A DNA stretch of 64,000 nucleotides from Paraburkholderia sp. CNPSo 3274 (GTDB lineage Bacteria > Pseudomonadota > Gammaproteobacteria > Burkholderiales > Burkholderiaceae), in the NCBI RefSeq assembly GCF_024206475.1, contig NZ_JAMBPR010000010.1, positions 99,865 through 163,864 of the forward strand, given 5' to 3'. The notes beneath the pieces are model-generated. The model saw nothing but the letters and a program-made list of their open reading frames with translations. It was not told the origin of the DNA and searched no databases. The position numbers and the translations under genes are program-made. Numbering within the stretch: position 1 is the stretch's first letter; each line of letters begins with the position of its first letter. Below, in pieces: positions 39,262-47,616 of this stretch.

Positions 39262-41622
39262 ATGCGAAACATGCGACAGCATCGATTTCCCGTGCGCCGG
39301 CTTCACGCAGTTCTCGCCGCGCTGGGGCTGCTCGCCGTGGGATGCACGCGGGTCTACGGGCAGGGCGCTCTGCAGATGGCGGATGCCAGCGCGAATTCGC
39401 CCCATGACGTGATCCTCGAAGTGGACCTGAACGGCCAGCGCACCTCGCTGCTTGCCCATTTCCGTGAGCTGAATGGCCACCTCGCCGCGACCGGCAGGGA
39501 CCTGAGCGATATCGGACTGGCCACTGCTGCCCTTGGCATTGCCGATACCGCGGAAGTGCAGCTGGATTCGATTTCCGGCCTGCACTACACCTATGATGCG
39601 GCACGTCAGGCCGTCGACCTGCAGATCCCCGACAGCATGCGCAAACCCTACACGTTCGACAGTCGCTCACTACCCAGGACGGCGCCCGCGAGCTCGTCGC
39701 GTGGACTGGTGATCAACTATGACGCGTTCGCGCAGACGAACACCGATGAGCAACTCGCCCTGTACACCGAGGAGCGTTACTTCGATCCGGCGGGTGTCTT
39801 CAGCAATACGGGCATCGCGTACCTGTACCGCAACGATCAGCGCTACACGCGCTACGACACATCGTGGAGTCGGTCCGATCCGGCCACGCTGGGCACGACG
39901 CAGTTCGGCGACACCATTTCGTCGTCGCTTGCGTGGTCGCGCTCGATCCGCATCGGCGGGTTCCAGTGGCGCAGCAATTTCGCGTTGCGTCCGGACCTGG
40001 TCACGTTCCCCGTGCCGGCGCTGGCGGGCTCGGCTGTCGTGCCGTCGGCAGTCGACCTGTACATCAACAATGTCCGGCAGTTCAGCGGGAACGTGCCAAG
40101 CGGGCCGTTCATTGTCAGCGACGTGCCCGGCATCACCGGGGCCGGCCAGGCGACCGTCATCACGCGCGACGCACTCGGACGCACGATCACCACCTCGGTG
40201 CCGCTTTACGTCGACACGCGGCTGCTGGCGCCAGGACTGTCCAGCTATTCGTTTGAAGCGGGCTTCCTGCGCCGCGCGTATGGGCTCGAATCGTTCGACT
40301 ACGATCCGCGCCCCGCGGTAAGCGGATCGGTTCGCCGCGGCCTGAGCGATTCGATAACCGTCGAAGGTCATGCGGAGGCCACAGGCGGCCTCTATAACGC
40401 AGGCGCGGGCGCCCTGATACGCCTCGGCATGGGTGGCGTCGTCAACGGGTCGTTCTCGGCGAGCACAGGGCGTCTTGCCGGCACGCAGGCGAGTCTCGGC
40501 TACCAGCTGATCGAGCCACGCTTTTCCATCGACGCGCAGACCATCCGGGCGTTCGGCAACTACGGCGACCTCGCCGCACGCGACGGCACGCCGGTGCCGA
40601 GTGCGACTGACCAGGTGACGCTCGCGCTGCCATTCCTGCGTCACCAGACGTTTTCCGTCAGCTACATCGGCTTCAGGTTGCCGCAAGGGCCGGCCTCAAG
40701 GACCGGCTCTGTGTCGTACACGCTCAATCTGGGCGATCTGGCCACGCTCAATCTCAGTGCCTACCGGGACTTCAAACAGCACGACTCGCGCGGCATGTTT
40801 CTGAGCGTGAGCTTCGGACTCGGGCATAACACGTCGGTCAACGCCACGGTCGGCAAACAGAATGGCCAGTCGGACTACAACGTCAATGCGATCCGTCCGC
40901 CCGACTACGGCGGTGGTTGGGGCTGGGGGGTGCAGGCGGGCGGCACGGGCGCGATGCAATACCGCCAGGCACAGGCGCAATATCTCGGGCGGTACGGCGA
41001 GGTCACCGCGGTCGGGCAGAATCTTGGCGGGCGTTCCAGTGCGTCGCTGGACGTGGCCGGCGCACTTGTGCTGATGGATGGCAGCGCCCAGCTCTCGCGC
41101 CGCATCGATGACGGCTTTGCGCTGGTGTCGACTGACGGCGTCGCGGGCATCCCGGTGCTGCACGAAAACCGCCTGATCGGCTCGACCGATGGGTCCGGTC
41201 ACCTGCTGGTGCCGGATCTCAATGCGTATCAGAACAACGAGGTCAGCATCGACAGCATGAAGCTGCCGGCCGATGCGCGGATCGCCGCCACATCGATGGA
41301 TCTCGTGCCGAAGACGCAATCGGGTGTGCTCGCCCATTTCGGCGTGACGCGCTACAGCGCCGCGTCCGTCACTCTTCACGGTCCGGACGGCAAGGCGTTG
41401 CCGCCTGGCGCGAGCGTGCATCACGTGGAAAGCGGCAAAGACACGATCGTCGGCTATGACGGCCTGGCCTTCATCGACAGCCTGCAGCGCGACAACCGTC
41501 TCGTGATCGATAGTGGCACGCTGCATTGCGCGGTGGAATTTCCCTATACCCGCCCCAGCAACGGCGCACTGCCGACGATCGGGCCACTGATCTGCGACCC
41601 GGTGTCCGGAGACCGCCCATGA
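39262..41622 (+). CDS. outer-membrane pilus usher (CsuD-like)
   Basis: About 786 aa. It has a signal peptide, an N-terminal domain (ILEVDLNGQRTSLLAHFREL), a 24-strand pore region (AVDLYINNVRQFSGNVPSGPF, here the FimD-like plug border) and C-terminal domains ending near CAVEFPYTRPSN. Two ATGs (39262, 39271) are possible. The ATG with the best ribosome site (39243, after GGAG) is in another frame, so a small error or frameshift at the 5' end cannot be excluded. Its stop overlaps the next ATG (ATGA). Confidence 0.9.
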   Translation: MRNMRQHRFPVRRLHAVLAALGLLAVGCTRVYGQGALQMADASANSPHDVILEVDLNGQRTSLLAHFRELNGHLAATGRDLSDIGLATAALGIADTAEVQLDSISGLHYTYDAARQAVDLQIPDSMRKPYTFDSRSLPRTAPASSSRGLVINYDAFAQTNTDEQLALYTEERYFDPAGVFSNTGIAYLYRNDQRYTRYDTSWSRSDPATLGTTQFGDTISSSLAWSRSIRIGGFQWRSNFALRPDLVTFPVPALAGSAVVPSAVDLYINNVRQFSGNVPSGPFIVSDVPGITGAGQATVITRDALGRTITTSVPLYVDTRLLAPGLSSYSFEAGFLRRAYGLESFDYDPRPAVSGSVRRGLSDSITVEGHAEATGGLYNAGAGALIRLGMGGVVNGSFSASTGRLAGTQASLGYQLIEPRFSIDAQTIRAFGNYGDLAARDGTPVPSATDQVTLALPFLRHQTFSVSYIGFRLPQGPASRTGSVSYTLNLGDLATLNLSAYRDFKQHDSRGMFLSVSFGLGHNTSVNATVGKQNGQSDYNVNAIRPPDYGGGWGWGVQAGGTGAMQYRQAQAQYLGRYGEVTAVGQNLGGRSSASLDVAGALVLMDGSAQLSRRIDDGFALVSTDGVAGIPVLHENRLIGSTDGSGHLLVPDLNAYQNNEVSIDSMKLPADARIAATSMDLVPKTQSGVLAHFGVTRYSAASVTLHGPDGKALPPGASVHHVESGKDTIVGYDGLAFIDSLQRDNRLVIDSGTLHCAVEFPYTRPSNGALPTIGPLICDPVSGDRP

Positions 41623-42581
41623 AGCGGATCACCTTCGTTCTGCTGGTCCTGGGCCTGATGCTCGGCCTGCCCGGCCGCGTAAGCGCGCAGACGTGCTCGG
41701 CGAGCGCCTCGGCGGTCAGTTTCGGTTCGGTCAGCCCGATCAGCCGCAGCGCGGTCAGCGCAACCGGCACGGTCAGCGTGACGTGTACGTGGCCGGCGAT
41801 CACGTTCACGCCCAACGTTCGCGTGTGCCTGAACCTGGGCGGCACCAGCCCGCGCGGCCTCGTGAACGGCTCGAACCAGATGCAGTATGACCTGTATCAG
41901 GACTCGGCCCATTCGCTCGCGTGGGGCTCGATCTACTATGGCACGACGCCGATCCCGCTCACGCTGACCAAACCAGCGGCCGGGACGACCGCCACACAGT
42001 CCGTCACCATCTATGGCCTGATCGCGGGTAGCCAGCCGACGGTGCCGACCGTCGGCAACAGCAGCACGACCTATACCCAGAGCTTCGGCGGCACCACGAC
42101 GTCGATCAACTACGGCTTCTATCTGTTCGGCGAACCGGCCTGTGCATCGCTCACCGCCGCCGGGGGCAGTTTCCCGTTCAGCGTGTCGGCCACCATCGTT
42201 AACAACTGCAACATTACGGCGACGAACGTCAGTTTTGCGACGTCGAGCGTGCTGACGAACGCACTGAGCGCCGCAGGATCGATCACCGCGCAATGCACGA
42301 ATGGCGATGCCTACCGCATTGCGCTGAACGGCGGCACGAGCGGCAACGTGGCAGCCCGGCAGATGCAGCGTTCGGGCGGCGGCGGTGTGGTGAATTACCA
42401 GCTGTATACCGATTCCGCCCATACCACCGCATGGGGTGACGGCACGGCGGGCACCACGATGGAAACCGGCACGGGTTCCGGCAACCAGCAGGTGATCAGC
42501 GTCTACGGCGTCGTTCCGGCGCAGACCACACCAGCGCCCGGTAGCTACAGCGACACCATCACCGCGACGATCAGCTTCTGA
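41619..42581 (+). CDS. two-domain spore-coat-U protein, probable pilus tip (CsuE-like)
   Basis: A 320-aa secreted protein with a signal peptide (to about 23, RVSAQ) and two tandem SCPU domains: residues about 24-180 (TCSASASAVSFGSVSPISRS) and about 185-320 (NNCNITATNVSFATSSVLTN, ending ATISF). Two-domain SCPU proteins sit at the pilus tip in the Acinetobacter Csu system and contact surfaces. ATGA overlap with the usher. Confidence 0.88.
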   Translation: MKRITFVLLVLGLMLGLPGRVSAQTCSASASAVSFGSVSPISRSAVSATGTVSVTCTWPAITFTPNVRVCLNLGGTSPRGLVNGSNQMQYDLYQDSAHSLAWGSIYYGTTPIPLTLTKPAAGTTATQSVTIYGLIAGSQPTVPTVGNSSTTYTQSFGGTTTSINYGFYLFGEPACASLTAAGGSFPFSVSATIVNNCNITATNVSFATSSVLTNALSAAGSITAQCTNGDAYRIALNGGTSGNVAARQMQRSGGGGVVNYQLYTDSAHTTAWGDGTAGTTMETGTGSGNQQVISVYGVVPAQTTPAPGSYSDTITATISF

Positions 42582-42611
42582 CGCTGTGCCGTCGACCATG
42601 CCTGCCCGCAA

Positions 42612-42902
42612 TCAGAATGCCACCATCCAGACGGCGCGTTGCGTGGTGCGATCCGCAAGTTGCAGGGTGGAGAGGAGCTGCGTGGGTTCGCGCGGCGCAA
42701 GCGCCACACTGTAAGGCGTGCCATGCAGACAGGAGACGCCGGGCATCGTGGTGGGCACCGCATCGGCCGCGGACTGGATCACGCAGCTCTCCTGGATGAC
42801 CAGGCTGACCTGGATAGGGGCCAGTGGTGTTGGCGATCCGTGCGACGTGGAGGCGCCCAGCAGGCATACCGCGATCGCGAAGGTTTTGATGTTGCGCAAC
42901 AT
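42612..42902 (-). CDS. small exported SCPU-like protein, convergent to pilus operon
   Basis: A 96-aa protein with a signal peptide (MLRNIKTFAIAVCLLGASTSHG), then IQVSLVIQESCVIQSAADAV, a second Cys in PGVSCLHGTPYSVALAP and a C-terminal TQRAVWMVAF. This is the spacing of a shortened SCPU pilin lacking its central strands. It converges on the pilus operon with 30 bp between the stops. The start at 42902 follows a GGAAA. The 300 bp upstream (43,050-43,351) hold nothing else I recognise. Confidence 0.6.
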   Translation of the reverse strand: MLRNIKTFAIAVCLLGASTSHGSPTPLAPIQVSLVIQESCVIQSAADAVPTTMPGVSCLHGTPYSVALAPREPTQLLSTLQLADRTTQRAVWMVAF

Positions 42903-43351
42903 GTGAGGGATTTCCGCTGCCGTCTCTGCTTGTCGCGCGGCCGGACGTTCGATGAACAGCCCGGGGCGATACCTCGATATCGGCAGATCAGGGAAAAACC
43001 TGAGTGCGCAACCCGCATATGCGAACGACAACCGCATTCGCAGTTGCACCCGGCTATTGCGTGGCAGAGGCAGATGGCCGTTCGTGCGTCAGCCGCGGCA
43101 AGCCATCTCCAGGCGCCAATTCAAGATCAGGCTACGGTGCGGGGAACAGGCTCTCAGGATGACCGGCTCACGCTGTGTGTACCTGACGCGGCTTCCCACC
43201 GGCGCGCGCCGTCCGGGCGGGAATCATCGCAGCATCCCTGCCGCAGACTGTCTGGCGACGGGATGCCCGTCAACCGGAGGCGTGTCGCGATTTTAGCCCT
43301 CTGTGAAAGCGACCTGCCGACGGCTGCCCGCTGATGCTGGCTGGAGCCCGT

Positions 43352-44881
43352 TCACGCCGACGAGAACGTCGAAACCTTATTGCGACCGGTGGCCTTGGCG
43401 GTGTACAGCGCCTCGTCGGCGGCCCTGATCACGGCGCTTACATCACTGTCCTGCTCCGGCACCCAGCAGGCCGTGCCGATGCTGGCGGTGACGCGGCCGT
43501 ATTCGCTGCCCGCGTGCTCGATGGCCAGATCGCTGATCGCTTCGCGAATCTGCTCGGCGATCAACTCGGCCCCTGCCGGCGGGGTATCAGGCAGCACCAC
43601 CACGAATTCCTCCCCGCCGTAGCGCGCGGCGCTGTCCGCGGGTCGCCGGATGTTCTCGCCGATGCATCGTGCAACGGCAGCCAGCGCATCGTCACCGGCC
43701 TGGTGGCCGTAGGCGTCGTTGTAAGCCTTGAACCGGTCAATGTCGACGAACAGCAGCGAAAACATGCTGCGCGTACGGCGGGCCCGGCGCCACTCCTGGT
43801 CGAGAATCTCGCCCAGCGTACGGCGGTTGTTCAGTCCCGTGAGGCCGTCGGTCCTCGCGAGCATCTGTAACTCCGATTCCGCGCGCATCCGGCGCCGCAA
43901 CTGGGCGCCCAGCAGGAACGCAAGCGCGACGAACCCCAGGCCGAAGCCGACCATCAGCGAGCCGATCGTCAGCGCACGCTGCCGCCAGCCGGCAAAGATG
44001 TCCCGCTCGGCCTCGGCCACCATGATGATCAGCGGCAGATCCGGAAAATTCCTGAACAGGTACAGTCGCCGCACGCCGTCGATCGATGCGGTGTCGCTGA
44101 AGCTGCCCTCCGGGGCCGACCTGAAATGATGGAACGTGCTGGCGTTGCTGATGTTGCGCCCGATGGTACGCAGGTCATACGGCTGGCGCATGACCATGAC
44201 GCCGTCCCGGCCGATCAGGGCCACCGATCCGTGCGGCCCGAGCGACAGTCCGGCGAACAGCGTGTGGAAATACTCGAGATTGACGGCGATCAGTACGATG
44301 CCTGCAAACGAGCCGTCCGGATGGGAAAGCCGCCGGGTCAGGGCAATGCTGGGCGAGCCGTTGCGCAACCGCGAGCGAAAGGGATCGCTGATGTAGAGAC
44401 CCACATCCGGATTGTCGCGCTGGACGGTGAAATACCGGCGATCGGCGAAGTTGCCCTGACGTGGAATATCGCCGTTCGAATCGATCACGATGTTGCCCGA
44501 TGCATCCAGCACCAGCATCGCGCCGAGATATTTCGCGGTCGCCGCGCGATCGAACAGCACCTGACGCCGCATGTGGGGCGGCAAAGCCAGTACGTCAGGA
44601 TCGCGCATGCCATCGACGACTGCCTGCAGCGACAGGGCGTACAGCTCGAAATTCCGTTCGATGTCCCGTTCGGCGATCAGGGCAAGGTTGCGCGAAGTTT
44701 CGCGGGCCCGCTCCATTGCGTCCAGACGCCCTTCGTACAGCACCGTCGCGCACAGGGAGACCATGACCAGCGCGATAAAAATCCCGCCCCAGATGATCGC
44801 CTGTGGCTCGAGGCGACCGCGCCACAGGCGGCCGGCAAAGGACAGCAGAAGCCCCGTGTTCTTTCTTGTTACCGTCTCCAC
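43352..44881 (-). CDS. dCache-GGDEF diguanylate cyclase
   Basis: A 509-aa inner-membrane enzyme: helix at about 29-48, a periplasmic double-Cache ligand domain (about 50-300; GAMLVLDASGNIVIDSNGDI, ADRRYFTVQRDNPDVGLYIS), a second helix (about 306-328) and a GGDEF domain with RYGGEEF (an active-type signature) plus FVDIDRFKAYNDAYGH. An extracellular ligand should set c-di-GMP output. It lies within the inverted-repeat segment with the pilus genes, whose expression or assembly c-di-GMP often controls; that link is inferred. Confidence 0.92.
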   Translation of the reverse strand: METVTRKNTGLLLSFAGRLWRGRLEPQAIIWGGIFIALVMVSLCATVLYEGRLDAMERARETSRNLALIAERDIERNFELYALSLQAVVDGMRDPDVLALPPHMRRQVLFDRAATAKYLGAMLVLDASGNIVIDSNGDIPRQGNFADRRYFTVQRDNPDVGLYISDPFRSRLRNGSPSIALTRRLSHPDGSFAGIVLIAVNLEYFHTLFAGLSLGPHGSVALIGRDGVMVMRQPYDLRTIGRNISNASTFHHFRSAPEGSFSDTASIDGVRRLYLFRNFPDLPLIIMVAEAERDIFAGWRQRALTIGSLMVGFGLGFVALAFLLGAQLRRRMRAESELQMLARTDGLTGLNNRRTLGEILDQEWRRARRTRSMFSLLFVDIDRFKAYNDAYGHQAGDDALAAVARCIGENIRRPADSAARYGGEEFVVVLPDTPPAGAELIAEQIREAISDLAIEHAGSEYGRVTASIGTACWVPEQDSDVSAVIRAADEALYTAKATGRNKVSTFSSA

Positions 44882-45224
44882 CGTGCCCCCACCTCGTTCC
44901 GGAAATCCGGCCGCATGTGTATGTGCACGAAGCCGGCCGGTGGCGAAGTCATATGCCGGGATCAGGGATTCCTGATCCGGCCGTTGAATGCGCCGGATGT
45001 TCTACTGCTTCACCCATGCGTTATCGGCAATTCGTTCCCTTTCTTGATCCGTGTCATGCAGGCGGCATTTCGTCACCATGTTACGCGACACCCGCCAACG
45101 CCTGCCGCGGAGACCCGGTGACCAGGTGTTCAGCGCCGCACAGATTTCCTCCCGAAGAAGAATCAGACTCAATTGACGCCGCGTCAGCCTGTCGCAGCAC
45201 AAGAGAAACCGTCAGGGGGTGACG

Positions 45225-45737
45225 ATGACCGAACGCCTGTTTCGACCCGGCCGGGTCGCGGATGAATCGCCCGAAGCCGCGACGGCGCGCAAGGTGGGCG
45301 CCATCGTCGCGACCCTGGCGGCCCGCACGATCGCGTGTTCCGGGCTTCACGGCAGTCCGTTATCCCCCGGCGTAGTGCCTCGGCTGCTCGGCTATTTTCG
45401 TGGATTTTCCGACGCTATCCGTACAGGCTGGGCCGTCACCGGGGCCGGTGTGTCAGCTGACGCGAACCGCTTTGCCATCTCATCGGTTTTTCCGCGGATG
45501 CGGGAATGCTGTATGGCCCGGGTCAGCGATGAGGTTACGGCGTCCGGCACCTTCAGGCACGGGCGCACGGCGGGCCGCACCGATGGGGAACGTTACGTTA
45601 CCAGCGGGTGCAGTAGCACCGCGTTACGTGAAATGCTGACAGCAGACATCCCGGTTGCATGCAACACGCGCTTCAGTATTGCCCTTCCGGGGTGCGCTCT
45701 GGATCCGGAGTGCGTATCCTGGTTCAACCCCGAATAA
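45225..45737 (+). CDS. hypothetical protein (about 170 aa)
   Basis: ATG 45225 has AGGGGG 8 nt upstream. The protein begins MTERLFRPGRVADESPEAAT with a hydrophobic/Ala-rich helix (VGAIVATLAARTIACSG) and a Cys-containing, Arg/Thr-rich remainder. I recognise no family and the composition is partly that of non-coding high-GC DNA, so it may not be expressed. The gap before it (44,882-45,224) carries only promoter-like sequence. Confidence 0.3.
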   Translation: MTERLFRPGRVADESPEAATARKVGAIVATLAARTIACSGLHGSPLSPGVVPRLLGYFRGFSDAIRTGWAVTGAGVSADANRFAISSVFPRMRECCMARVSDEVTASGTFRHGRTAGRTDGERYVTSGCSSTALREMLTADIPVACNTRFSIALPGCALDPECVSWFNPE

Positions 45738-45757
45738 TGGTGCGTAGCGTTTCATTT

Positions 45758-45805
45758 ATCTGATTCTGCGGCGCGCCGATCGTACGTTTTCGTCCGAAAC
45801 CTGAG
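45758..45805 (-). repeat. 48-bp repeat, right copy of an inverted pair
   Basis: Reverse complement of the left copy at 37628-37675 with about six mismatches and no gaps. It lies 20 bp after the hypothetical gene's stop. The following region to 46,343 has no gene I can support. Confidence 0.75.
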
Positions 45806-46015
45806 CGCACCCTGACTAGCGCATGGCGATTGATTTGCTGATTGCAAGAACATGCAAAGGACAGGCCGGGTGCCCGCATCGTGACAGTTCGGCTTTGGCT
45901 GGCTGGTCTCACGTGATCGAGCCGGTCGTTCCAGTCGCGCGGCTGCAGTGCCCTCGATTATCGTGCTCGCCAGCGCCTGGTAGCCGGCCGGCCACGTATG
46001 TGTGATTCGCGGTGC

Positions 46016-46041
46016 CGTCAAGATTCGGACGTTTACGTACG
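46016..46041 (+). repeat. partial third copy of the 48-bp repeat
   Basis: TCAAGATTCGGACG and ACGTACG blocks, in the same orientation as the left copy and opposite to the copy 210 bp away. Only about 24 bp match well; the distal half has diverged. Confidence 0.55.
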
Positions 46042-46343
46042 CCAACGACGAAACCGTCAGATTTGGGCCTGAGACGTTGATTCGGAGGCGTCAACCAATG
46101 GCGAAAACGACTCTCATTTGACGCGTTTTGCGCGACGCCCTGACGTCCGGTTGAAGGATGCTTTAATCTGACAATTGCCTGCTAACCAGGGCCGTGAGTC
46201 GCCTGCGGATGCTCGCCATGGGACCGAGTCCGGTCATGAAGGCGACCGACACAAAATTGGCGGCCGGGGGGCATGCAGCAACTGGACAGGAAGTAACGCC
46301 TGTCGCTTTGACCTGGTTTGGGTGTGCGGGCGGGCCCTGTCCT

Positions 46344-47507
46344 TCAACCGTCGGCAGGCCGAATGCCGTCATCCGCGACGAGCCTGGCCATCAGGTCGTT
46401 GAGTGAGCCGAAATCAACAGGCTTGACCAGATAGCCGTCGAAACCCGCTTTCTGTGCCCGTACGCGTGCTTCGGCCGAACCGTATGCCGTCAGCGCAACG
46501 AGTCGCAGATCCCTGAGTTCCTGCTGCGCACGAATGCATTCGGCCACCTCATAGCCGCTCAGGTCCGGCAACTCGATGTCGAGCAGGACAACGGCGGGCC
46601 GAAAACCCGCGATGACCGCCAGGGCCGCGCGAGCGGTATGCGCCTGCTCCACCCTGTGCCCCGCCAGGGTCAGCAATGTTGCAAGGCTTTCCGCTGCATC
46701 CACGTTATCCTCGACAATCAGGATGCGCAGCGTGGGCGGCATGGCGTTGGCGACCGGTGTTTCGTGACTGCCGGGCGAGCCGGGTCGGCCCGTCACCGGC
46801 AAGGTCAAGGTGAAGGTGCTACCCCGTCCGACGCCGGCGCTTTGCGCCTCAAGGGTGCCTCCATGCAGTTCAGCGATACTCCGGGCGATCGCCAGGCCGA
46901 TACCGAGCCGACTGGCGCGTTCCTGGTCGCCGCGTCTGACGGCTGAAAACAGGTTGAAGACATGCGGCAGGGACCCGCTCGGAATGCCCATGCCATTGTC
47001 GCTTACGCGAATGCTGAGCCGGTCATCGCGCACCTCAATCGCCAGTTCAATGGTGCCGCCCGCGGGCGTGTACGTCACCGCGTTATCCAGCAGGTTATCA
47101 ATCGTCTGCCTCACGCGCACCGGGTCGCATTCCATCTGCACGTCACCAGTGGGCAGCCGGGCTTCGAGATGCAGCGCCTGCGCGTCGACACGCGCCTGGA
47201 TCGCCTGGAGCGCGTGCCGGGCGATGCCAGCGATATCGACCCATTGCCTGCTGAGCGTGACCAGTCCGCGTTCGAGCCGCGCACCGTCGACCAGGTCGTC
47301 GATCAGATGGGCAAGGTGTGTGACCTGCCGGTCAATGATGTCGAGCGCGTGACCCTGCTTTTCGTCCGTTGCCACCATGCGCAGAAACGTCGATGAATGG
47401 CGAATCGGCCCCAGCGGATTGCGCAGTTCATGCGCGAGGAGCGACAGGAATTCCGCGCGCGACTGAGACTTCGGACGCACGGACTTCTGTCGTTTTCCAG
47501 ACATCAT
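46344..47507 (-). CDS. soluble hybrid histidine kinase / response regulator
   Basis: A 387-aa protein with no transmembrane segment. The HisKA H-box AHELRNPLGPI has His26. The HATPase domain has N-box DNLLDNAVTYT, G1 DNGMGIP and G2 GIGLAIARSIAELHGG, all intact. A C-terminal receiver has the acidic pair EDN, phosphoacceptor Asp in VVLLDIELPD and Lys in GYLVKPVD. With no sensor domain it probably receives input from a partner, perhaps the upstream kinase-like protein 109 bp away. GGGAG precedes the tandem ATG ATG start. Confidence 0.9.
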   Translation of the reverse strand: MMSGKRQKSVRPKSQSRAEFLSLLAHELRNPLGPIRHSSTFLRMVATDEKQGHALDIIDRQVTHLAHLIDDLVDGARLERGLVTLSRQWVDIAGIARHALQAIQARVDAQALHLEARLPTGDVQMECDPVRVRQTIDNLLDNAVTYTPAGGTIELAIEVRDDRLSIRVSDNGMGIPSGSLPHVFNLFSAVRRGDQERASRLGIGLAIARSIAELHGGTLEAQSAGVGRGSTFTLTLPVTGRPGSPGSHETPVANAMPPTLRILIVEDNVDAAESLATLLTLAGHRVEQAHTARAALAVIAGFRPAVVLLDIELPDLSGYEVAECIRAQQELRDLRLVALTAYGSAEARVRAQKAGFDGYLVKPVDFGSLNDLMARLVADDGIRPADG

Positions 47508-47616
47508 GTAATAACTCCCAATGCGACCGCAACAGCGTCATCGATCTGTTCCGTCGCTTCTCTCCATGAAAGCGTGAAGGATCTGTTCCGTCAGGTTCGT
47601 CACGGAGACCGGCAGG

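Noticed and set aside
41544..42611. 355-aa minus-strand frame opposite the pilus tip gene
   Set aside because: Arg/Ala-rich antisense frame; the sense strand encodes two SCPU domains with a signal peptide.
37628..45805. Reading the 48-bp repeats as Tn3 terminal repeats
   Set aside because: They do not begin with the GGGG-type Tn3 end, no 5-bp target repeat is visible, and the Tn3 remnant lies outside the bracketed segment.
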